Of a stretch of 10,282 bases of DNA, positions 5,938-10,282 are shown piece by piece; position 1 is the stretch's first letter; every line of letters begins with the position of its first letter. The position numbers and the translations under genes were made by a program. The notes beneath the pieces were generated by a model. That model saw only the letters and a program-made list of their open reading frames with translations. It had not been told where the DNA came from and did no database searches. This DNA is from DASUPK01 sp046732465. GTDB lineage: Bacteria > Actinomycetota > Thermoleophilia > Solirubrobacterales > 70-9. The stretch lies in assembly GCA_046732465.1 (NCBI GenBank), contig JBKPND010000015.1:1-10282 (forward strand), written 5' to 3'.

Positions 5938-6809
5938 TGGCCGCGGAGCGAGCCGGTCAGCTGGAGCCCCGCACCTTTGAAGTCGTATCCGACGGCGTGC
6001 GGCTCGCCGGCGAGGAGGTGGGGGAGGGGTCGCCGATCGTCCTCCTGCACGGTCTCACGGCGACCAGGCGCTATGTGCTGCACGGCTCGTTGACCCTTGC
6101 GCGCCGCGGCTATCGCCTGGTTTCGTATGACGCGCGAGGACACGGCGAGTCCTCGCCGGCACCGGAGGGGCAGGGCTACGGATACCCGGAGCTGACCCGC
6201 GACCTGGCGGCGGTGCTGGCCGATCGGTGTCCGGGCGAGCGCCCGGTTCTCGGCGGTCACTCGATGGGCTGCCATACGGCGGTCGCGTACGCGCTCGACC
6301 ACGCCGACGCGGTTGCGGCGCTCGTCCTGGAGGGCCCGGTGACGCTCGGGATCCGCGCCACGGAGGAGGTCCTCGCCTCCTGGGACCGGCTCGGCGATGG
6401 CCTGAAGCGCGGCGGAGTCGAGGGCTTCATGGAAGCCTACGAGGCGGATCTGCGCGTGGACCCGGCGTGGCGCGAGACCGCCCTGCGAATCACCCGTGAG
6501 CGGATGGAGCGGCACCGGCACCCCGAGGCCATCGCCCGGGCCCTGCGCGAGGTCCCGCGATCGCTTCCCTTCGAGGGGCTGGCCGAGCTCGAGACGCTGG
6601 ACGTGCCCGCCCTGGTCGTGGCGAGCTACGACGAGGCGGACCCAGGCCACCCCTATGCCATGGCCGAGGCGTGGGCCGAACGGCTGCCCGCCGCCCGCCT
6701 GGTCAGCGAGGAGCCGGGCAGGTCTCCGCTGGCCTGGCAGGGCGGCCGGCTCTCCCGTGTGATCGCCGACTTCCTGGAAGAGCCGCGCGTGGGGGGACGG
6801 CTCAGCTAG
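5937..6809 (+). CDS. Alpha/beta-fold hydrolase lacking the usual late catalytic His
   Basis: A 290-aa cytosolic-type alpha/beta hydrolase. Visible are the oxyanion loop IVLLHGLTATRR at 34-45, the strand-4 region LVSYDARGHGES at 61-72, the nucleophile elbow GGHSMGCHTA with Ser109, and a late strand VPALVVASYDEADPGHP at 223-239 that offers Asp232 or Asp235 as acid. In most family members a GHSP-like loop before the last helix carries the catalytic His. Here the matching loop reads EEPGRSPLAWQ, with Arg262 in the His place and no His afterwards. His238 in DPGHP could substitute, or the protein could be a specialised or non-hydrolytic member. Substrate unknown. The ATG overlaps the cyclophilin TGA by one base (TGATG), and GAGG lies about 9 nt upstream, so the pair is likely co-translated. 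Confidence 0.87.
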   Translation: MAAERAGQLEPRTFEVVSDGVRLAGEEVGEGSPIVLLHGLTATRRYVLHGSLTLARRGYRLVSYDARGHGESSPAPEGQGYGYPELTRDLAAVLADRCPGERPVLGGHSMGCHTAVAYALDHADAVAALVLEGPVTLGIRATEEVLASWDRLGDGLKRGGVEGFMEAYEADLRVDPAWRETALRITRERMERHRHPEAIARALREVPRSLPFEGLAELETLDVPALVVASYDEADPGHPYAMAEAWAERLPAARLVSEEPGRSPLAWQGGRLSRVIADFLEEPRVGGRLS

Positions 6810-6814
6810 GTACG

Positions 6815-6820
6815 TATATT
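6815..6820 (+). promoter_or_regulatory. Candidate -10 element of a leaderless PRC-barrel gene promoter
   Basis: TATATT (TANNNT), in a stretch of low GC for this region, is followed by the 6-nt spacer GCGGGC and then GTG at 6827. The start point would fall on the first base of the GTG. No clear -35 box is seen. This would give the third gene its own promoter in addition to any read-through from the hydrolase. Confidence 0.45.
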
Positions 6821-6826
6821 GCGGGC

Positions 6827-7165
6827 GTGGGCCAGGACGACGGCTACCCGATTCACTATGCAGCCGTGAAGCGCGGGACGCCCGTGTACGCGTCCGATGG
6901 GGAGCAGGTCGGAGTTGTCGACGAGGTGGTCGACAACTTCCAGGAGCACATTCTCGACGGCTTCGTGATCGAGACCGATGTTGGCGAACTCCGTTTCGTG
7001 GATGCTCCGGAGGTCTCCCGAACGGCCGAGCGGGCCGTCCGCCTCACGATCGACGCCGCGGCCGCGGCGCAGCTTCCTACGCCGGAGAAGGCCCCTCCGA
7101 CGTTCAGCCCCAGGCGACCGGGTCGGCTGGGCAAGTTGCTGGGTCGGAACTGGCGCAGGCGCTAA
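6827..7165 (+). CDS. Small PRC-barrel-like protein with basic C-terminal tail
   Basis: A 112-aa protein. Residues about 15-77 have the look of a PRC-barrel: TPVYASDGEQVGVVDEVVDN followed by HILDGFVIETD and GELRFVDAPEVS, alternating short strands with a central GEQVG turn. PRC-barrels occur in RNA-processing proteins such as RimM, in photosynthetic reaction-centre H subunits, and as stand-alone stress-associated proteins. After an Ala-rich helix (about 77-82) the protein ends in a Pro then Arg/Lys-rich tail (SPRRPGRLGKLLGRNWRRR), which could bind membrane or nucleic acid. The GTG start follows the hydrolase stop by 17 nt and lies 6 nt after a TATATT hexamer; there is no Shine-Dalgarno. The TAA overlaps the TAG of the convergent DUF72 gene. 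Family assignment is by pattern only; function unknown. Confidence 0.75.
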   Translation: MGQDDGYPIHYAAVKRGTPVYASDGEQVGVVDEVVDNFQEHILDGFVIETDVGELRFVDAPEVSRTAERAVRLTIDAAAAAQLPTPEKAPPTFSPRRPGRLGKLLGRNWRRR

Positions 7166-7899
7166 ACCCCAAGCTGCTTCTTCAGGAGCTCGGCGTTCCG
7201 CAGCGCGTAGCCCTCCCAGTCGTTGTTGAAGTAGGCGTAGACCTCGGTATCGCGTCGCCACTGCGCGATACGGCGGGCCCAGCTCTCGAGCTCGGACGCC
7301 GAGTAGTTCCCGTGGCGCCCGCGGCTGCCGTGGTGGAAGCGGATATAGGTCCAGTCCGCGGTACGAACGTGCGGTGTCTTCACCCAGCGTGACGACTCGT
7401 CGCCGATCACCAGCGCGACACCGTGCTGCCTCAGCAGTGCATAGATCTCGTCGGTGAACCAGCTCGCGTGTCGGAGCTCGAAGGCGTGGCGGCCGGGAGG
7501 CAGCTTCGGCAGGGCGTCGGCCAGGCGGTCCTCATCGCGCTGGAAGTTCGGCGGGAACTGCCAGAGGACGGGACCAAACTTGTCCGTGCCGGGGAGGCCA
7601 TCGAGGCTCTTGTAGAAGCGCTTGATGCCCTGGTCGAGCATCGTGAGGCGCTTGATGTGGGTGATGTAGCGGCTCATCTTCACCGCGAAGATGAAGCCCT
7701 CGGGACTCTGATCGACCCAGTTCTCGACCGCCGCCGGTGAGGCGAGCCGATAGAAGGTGCTGTTGATCTCGACGGTCTCGAAGTGCTCGGCGTAGTAGGC
7801 GAGCCAGCGCCGCTGAGGCACTCCCTTGGGGTAGAAGCGGTGCCGCCAGTGTGGGTAGACCCACCCCGAGCAGCCGATGTGGACCGGCCTGCGACCCAA
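7162..7899 (-). CDS. DUF72 (YecE-like) family protein
   Basis: A 245-aa protein with the DUF72 signatures in order: HIGCSGWVYPHWRHRFYP at 7-24, FETVEINSTFYRLASP at 40-55, GFIFAVKMSRYITHIKRL at 68-85, GPVLWQFPPNF at 109-119, AFELRHASWF at 139-148, VALVIGD at 161-167, and a YIRFHH region followed by AYFNNDWEGYALRNAELLK near the end. The family is predicted to adopt a TIM-barrel-like fold, and its biochemical activity is not established. Cys10 replaces the commoner Thr in the IGTSGW motif. The start is TTG (7897-7899), 2 nt after the phosphatase TGA, with no ATG or GTG before the conserved first strand, so it is probably translated by coupling from the phosphatase message. The stop overlaps the convergent PRC-barrel stop by 2 nt. 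Confidence 0.92.
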   Translation of the reverse strand: MGRRPVHIGCSGWVYPHWRHRFYPKGVPQRRWLAYYAEHFETVEINSTFYRLASPAAVENWVDQSPEGFIFAVKMSRYITHIKRLTMLDQGIKRFYKSLDGLPGTDKFGPVLWQFPPNFQRDEDRLADALPKLPPGRHAFELRHASWFTDEIYALLRQHGVALVIGDESSRWVKTPHVRTADWTYIRFHHGSRGRHGNYSASELESWARRIAQWRRDTEVYAYFNNDWEGYALRNAELLKKQLGV

Positions 7900-7901
7900 G
7901 C

Positions 7902-9530
7902 TCAGCCGGTGGCGTTGCGATGCAGCACCAGGATGGCGATGTCGTCCCGCAGCTTGCCGCCGTGGCGCTCGATCGCGGCTTCAGCAAGGGCCTCCGCGAT
8001 CCCGTCCGCGCCCTTGCCCACAAACTCGGCAATCTGCCTGGAGAGCCAATCCGAGTCGCCGCGCTCCCCGCGGTTCTGGACGTCCAGCACGCCGTCCGTG
8101 TAGAGGATCAGGGAGTCGCCTGCGTCCAGGGTCGCGTCGGAATCCGCCAGGACGGGGGAGGGGAGGACGCCGAGCAAGGTCCCGGGCCTGCCAATCGGGT
8201 CCACGGCCCCATCCCTGCGCAGGATGATCGGCAGCGGGTGGCCGCCGAGCGCGACGGTCAGGTGTGCCTTGCCTTCACCGTTCGATGGCGTCTGGATCCG
8301 AGCCAAGGCGGCCGTGCAGAAGCGGAAGTCGGCACGCTCGGAGCTGATCGAGTCGTGCAGGGTTCGCAGCACCTCGCTCGGCGAGCTGTCCGGAGAGGAC
8401 GCGGTGCGAATCGTGTAGCGGGCCAACGCGGTGAGGGAGGCCGCCTCCGGGCCCTTCCCGCAGACGTCGCCGATCACGGCGGTCCAGCTGCCGGAGCCGC
8501 TGCGAAAGACATCGTAGAAATCGCCGCCGACCTCATAGGCCTCGCCGGCCGCCAGAAACCGAGATGAGGCCTCGAATCCCTTGATCTCCGGCAGCGAGCG
8601 CGGCAGCAGGCTGTGCTGGAGGACGGAGGCGATATGGCTCTGCTGCTCGTGCAGCCGCGCATTGTCGAGCGCGAGTGCGGCCCGATCGGCCAGGCGCTTC
8701 GCCGTCCGCCGCGCGGTCTCGTCGAAGGCCTTGGCCGGGCGCATGATCCAGAGCGTCAGCGCGCCGAGGACCGAGCCCCGGGCGCCCAGCGGCAGCACAA
8801 CGCAGGACTTGAAGCGGTATCGGCGGAGCATCTCCCGTTCGTTCTCCCTCGTCGTGATGCCCTCGATCGCCTCATCGCTGAGCTCGTCGAGGTACTTCGT
8901 CCGCCCTGTGCGGATCACCTCGGCGACGGGATGCGGCCCTTGCGGATCGATCGGCGCGTCCTGGCGGAGCCTGACGAAGACCTCCGCAATGTCGCTGCCC
9001 CCGCTCTGTCCCGCCACACGCTCGATCACTCCATCGGGCGTGAGCATGTCCACCATCGCGACGTCGCCGAGCCTGGGCACGGCGAGCCTGGCGAGGTGAG
9101 CCGCTCGCTGCTTCTGGTCGAGCGCGTCCTCCATCAGGGCGCCGGCCTCGGCGAGCAGCTCGGAGGCCGCAGTCTCACGGTTCAGGCTGGCCCTCAGGCT
9201 CGCGACCCAGAGCCCGCAGATGGCGCCGGCTGCGACGACGGCACTGGAGACCAAGCGCTGATCGTGCATCCCGCTCCAAAGGGGTGACAGGAAGGCGAGA
9301 ACGACGCAGAAGACGGCGACGACCGCAGTCTCCGGGAGTGATGCGCTCATTGCGGCGATCACCGGAGGGATCGCGAGCAGGCCGATGAACACAAGTGATC
9401 CCCCGACCACGGCATCGACTACGGCTATCCCGGCGGCCAGCAGCATGGCTACCAGCGCCGGCCCCGAGATCTCCTGCAGGTTCGTCAGAGTCGGCGTAGG
9501 GGTGATCAGCTCCCGGTCCCTGAGCGCCAT
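7902..9530 (-). CDS. Membrane-anchored GAF-PP2C (SpoIIE/RsbU-type) phosphatase
   Basis: A 542-aa protein with three parts. The first about 115 residues contain several hydrophobic segments (about 23-43, 45-62, 67-84, 93-112), suggesting four membrane passes. A GAF sensor domain spans about 140-292, with RRYRFKSCVVLPLGARGSVLGALTLW at its core (about 236-261). A SpoIIE-type PP2C domain begins at SVLQHSLLPRSLPEI (302-316). It holds EVGGDFYDVF with Asp337 and Asp340, AVIGDVCGKGPEA (351-363) with Asp355, ILYTDGVLDVQNRG (475-488) with Asp479, and LRDDIAILVLH (527-537) with Asp529/Asp530, so all metal ligands look intact. Such enzymes dephosphorylate Ser/Thr-phosphorylated anti-sigma-factor antagonists (the RsbU-RsbV scheme). 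No antagonist or anti-sigma kinase lies in this window. The ATG lies 6 nt after a TACGAT hexamer; the DUF72 gene follows by 2 nt. Confidence 0.93.
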   Translation of the reverse strand: MALRDRELITPTPTLTNLQEISGPALVAMLLAAGIAVVDAVVGGSLVFIGLLAIPPVIAAMSASLPETAVVAVFCVVLAFLSPLWSGMHDQRLVSSAVVAAGAICGLWVASLRASLNRETAASELLAEAGALMEDALDQKQRAAHLARLAVPRLGDVAMVDMLTPDGVIERVAGQSGGSDIAEVFVRLRQDAPIDPQGPHPVAEVIRTGRTKYLDELSDEAIEGITTRENEREMLRRYRFKSCVVLPLGARGSVLGALTLWIMRPAKAFDETARRTAKRLADRAALALDNARLHEQQSHIASVLQHSLLPRSLPEIKGFEASSRFLAAGEAYEVGGDFYDVFRSGSGSWTAVIGDVCGKGPEAASLTALARYTIRTASSPDSSPSEVLRTLHDSISSERADFRFCTAALARIQTPSNGEGKAHLTVALGGHPLPIILRRDGAVDPIGRPGTLLGVLPSPVLADSDATLDAGDSLILYTDGVLDVQNRGERGDSDWLSRQIAEFVGKGADGIAEALAEAAIERHGGKLRDDIAILVLHRNATG

Positions 9531-9536
9531 GGCCTA

Positions 9537-9542
9537 ATCGTA
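9537..9542 (-). promoter_or_regulatory. Candidate -10 element of a leaderless phosphatase promoter
   Basis: On the minus strand TACGAT (TANNNT) is followed by the 6-nt spacer TAGGCC and then the phosphatase ATG, so transcription would start on the A of ATG. The spacer also contains a weak TAGG, so a very short leader with poor ribosome binding is possible. A 15-nt palindrome lies just upstream, in the -10/-35 spacer. Confidence 0.45.
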
Positions 9543-9543
9543 A

Positions 9544-9558
9544 ATCCGCGCCGCGGAT
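9544..9558. repeat. Palindrome overlapping the phosphatase promoter spacer
   Basis: ATCCGCG (9544-9550), one central C, and CGCGGAT (9552-9558) form a perfect inverted repeat with 7-bp arms. Relative to the phosphatase gene it sits immediately upstream of the candidate -10 hexamer, where a repressor or activator dimer could act. No regulator is identified. Confidence 0.4.
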
Positions 9559-9580
9559 AACCGGTAAACAGAGACGGACT

Positions 9581-9603
9581 GGTCGGGATTACGGCTCCCG
9601 ACC
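9581..9603 (-). terminator. Stem-loop after the 79-aa gene, probable terminator
   Basis: GGTCGGGA (9581-9588) and TCCCGACC (9596-9603) form a perfect 8-bp stem around a 7-nt loop, starting 13 nt past the stop of the 79-aa gene on the minus strand. The following minus-strand bases (AGTCCGTCTCTGTTTACC) contain only a short T-run, so this is a GC-type terminator at best. It would separate the small gene from the phosphatase operon. Confidence 0.5.
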
Positions 9604-9616
9604 GGGCCGCATCGCC

Positions 9617-9856
9617 TTAGAGGCGGCTCTTGAGCAGTTGCTTGCCCTGCTCGGCGCCTTTCTGGCTCTCGTGCTGTGCCTTGCGGAAGAACTCCACGAG
9701 CTCGGAGTCGTTCTCGCGCTCGGCGTCCTGGATGTACACCTCGAGCCGCAGAGCGTTGGACAGGCACTGCTCGGTGAACCAGATGATGTTGTAGTCCTTG
9801 TCCCTGGTGCCGGTGATGTCGCCGGTCTCGGGGGTGGTCGTTTCCAAGGGTGCCAT
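9617..9856 (-). CDS. Small hypothetical protein, 79 aa, likely stress-inducible
   Basis: I do not recognise a named family for certain. The protein has a Thr-rich start (MAPLETTTPETGDITGTRDK), then about 58 residues that look almost wholly helical, with YNIIWFTEQCLSNALRLEVY (22-41), acidic DAERENDSELVEFFRKAQ (44-61) and a charged C-terminal helix KGAEQGKQLLKSRL. There is no signal peptide or membrane segment. The helical DAE...ELVEFFRKAQ.ES pattern resembles small stand-alone actinobacterial proteins with a ferritin-like or helical-hairpin look. The ATG at 9854-9856 is preceded 9 nt away by AAGGAGGAG (minus strand), the best ribosome binding site in the window, suggesting high expression. About 40 nt further upstream lies a stress-sigma-like promoter. 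It is followed by a stem-loop, so it is probably a single-gene transcript. Confidence 0.8.
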   Translation of the reverse strand: MAPLETTTPETGDITGTRDKDYNIIWFTEQCLSNALRLEVYIQDAERENDSELVEFFRKAQHESQKGAEQGKQLLKSRL

Positions 9857-9903
9857 CGGTGCATCTCCTCCTTGAGGTCGTGTGAGGCGTCGGTAGTGGC
9901 GGA

Positions 9904-9928
9904 CTACCCGGCATCCGGGCGAGAAAAC
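9904..9928 (-). promoter_or_regulatory. SigF/SigB-like stress promoter for the 79-aa gene
   Basis: On the minus strand GTTT (9925-9928) is followed by 15 nt and then GGGTAG (9904-9909). This closely resembles the GTTT-N15-17-GGGTAT promoters of actinobacterial SigF/SigB general-stress sigma factors. A start about 8 nt downstream would give a leader of about 40 nt containing the AAGGAGGAG site. The assignment is by consensus and spacing only. Confidence 0.5.
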
Positions 9929-10022
9929 CGGCCGGACGCCCTCGGGAGCCTGCCCAGGCGTGCCGTGCGCGAGTTCACATAACGCGCGTTCCCGTGCATT
10001 CCATCCGACCCGTGGGTTCCCC

Positions 10023-10047
10023 GTTTGCGGGCGAGAAACGGAGGTAA
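10023..10047 (+). promoter_or_regulatory. Weak stress-promoter-like element upstream of the dehydrogenase
   Basis: GTTT (10023-10026), 15 nt, then AGGTAA (10042-10047) resembles the GTTT-N15-GGGTAT pattern, but the -10 half matches only partly. It would give a leader of about 70 nt with an AGGAGG site at 10111-10116. Its spacing matches the stronger element of the divergent 79-aa gene. Confidence 0.22.
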
Positions 10048-10124
10048 CCGGGGGTGAAGGCCGAGGCTCCCCACGGCGGGGAAGTTCCCGGCCAAGATCG
10101 CGTCACCACCAGGAGGTATGTGCG

Positions 10125-10282
10125 ATGAAGGCCCTGACATTCCATGGACGGCGGGACGTGCGTGTCGACGACGTGCCCGACCCCAAGATCAAAGAGCCGA
10201 CGGACGCGATCGTGCGGGTGACGTCCACCGCGATCTGCGGCTCGGATCTGCATCTCTACGAGGTCCTGGCGCCGTTCATCAG
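10125..10282 (+). CDS. Zinc-dependent alcohol dehydrogenase (MDR family), N-terminal part
   Basis: The first 52 residues of a medium-chain dehydrogenase/reductase run off the window edge. The N-terminal strands MKALTFHGRRDVRVDDVPDP and the motif TAICGSDLHLYE, with zinc-ligand Cys38, are characteristic of NAD(P)-dependent zinc alcohol dehydrogenases. The ICGSDLHLY form is common in the subgroup that includes glutathione-independent formaldehyde dehydrogenases, but substrate cannot be told from this fragment. The ATG at 10125-10127 has an ideal AGGAGG (10111-10116) 8 nt upstream; the nearer ATG at 10118 is out of frame. The gene diverges from the 79-aa gene and may share stress-type control with it. 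Confidence 0.9.
   Translation, partial: MKALTFHGRRDVRVDDVPDPKIKEPTDAIVRVTSTAICGSDLHLYEVLAPFI

Larger units (their letters stand above)
9857..10124. other. Divergent intergenic region with repeats and palindromes
   Basis: This 268-nt gap separates the 79-aa gene (minus) from the dehydrogenase (plus) and has no convincing gene. It holds the direct repeat CGGGCGAGAAA at 9916-9926 and 10028-10038, the self-complementary AACGCGCGTT at 9981-9990, an inverted repeat CCGTTT/AAACGG at 10021-10026 and 10036-10041, and GGGAA-G-TTCCC near 10079-10089. These look like regulatory DNA for both flanking genes. Confidence 0.5.

Noticed and set aside
9534..9914. 126-codon minus-strand frame overlapping the 79-aa gene
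   Set aside because: It is out of phase with the well-supported 79-aa gene, Arg/Pro-rich in the shadow style, and runs through the candidate terminator and promoter.
1..10282. Mobile elements, CRISPR arrays, tRNA or rRNA genes, toxin-antitoxin or defence islands
   Set aside because: I saw no transposase, regularly spaced repeats, cloverleaf or rRNA-like stretch. The genes are housekeeping-type and closely packed.

Overview
The window is GC-rich, densely packed chromosomal DNA with short gaps, 1-4 nt stop/start overlaps, GTG and TTG starts, and a gene repertoire (MurT/GatD, LemA, a SpoIIE-type PP2C phosphatase, PRC-barrel and DUF72 proteins) that points to a high-GC actinobacterium. Thermoleophilia/Solirubrobacterales-like is my best guess, but it is an inference from protein style and not proven. 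I see no mobile element, CRISPR array, rRNA or tRNA.

Layout. The 3' end of a dUTPase gene (+, 1-115) converges on lemA (-, 121-699). A minus-strand cell-envelope cluster fills 744-5254. In transcription order it runs: class I methyltransferase (5254-4577), diacylglycerol/sphingosine-kinase-like lipid kinase (4576-3662), murT (3630-2254), a second methyltransferase (2257-1487), gatD (1490-744). murT, the second methyltransferase and gatD are joined by 4-nt stop/start overlaps. MurT and GatD are the two subunits that amidate the D-Glu of lipid II, so the wedged-in methyltransferase is notable. The lipid kinase directly follows the upstream methyltransferase stop codon, in the same frame, and has no ATG/GTG/TTG start that keeps its conserved first motif.

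Divergently on the plus strand, 5245-7165 holds a probable secreted lipoprotein cyclophilin, an alpha/beta hydrolase (1-nt overlap) and a small PRC-barrel-like protein. The last one converges on a DUF72 gene, with overlapping stop codons. The DUF72 gene lies 2 nt downstream of a membrane-anchored GAF-PP2C phosphatase gene (9530-7902, minus). Next comes a 79-aa conserved-looking small acidic/helical protein (9856-9617, minus). The window ends in the first 52 codons of a zinc-dependent alcohol dehydrogenase (+, from 10125).

Regulation. lemA, the PRC-barrel gene and the phosphatase gene each have a TANNNT -10-like hexamer exactly 6 nt before the start codon, as expected for leaderless mRNAs. The 79-aa gene instead has a strong Shine-Dalgarno and a GTTT-N15-GGGTAG element resembling promoters of the actinobacterial SigF/SigB general-stress family. 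This fits the neighbouring RsbU-like phosphatase. No large new system is evident. The best leads are the MurT-methyltransferase-GatD arrangement, the lipid kinase without a normal start codon, and the stress-promoter/phosphatase neighbourhood.
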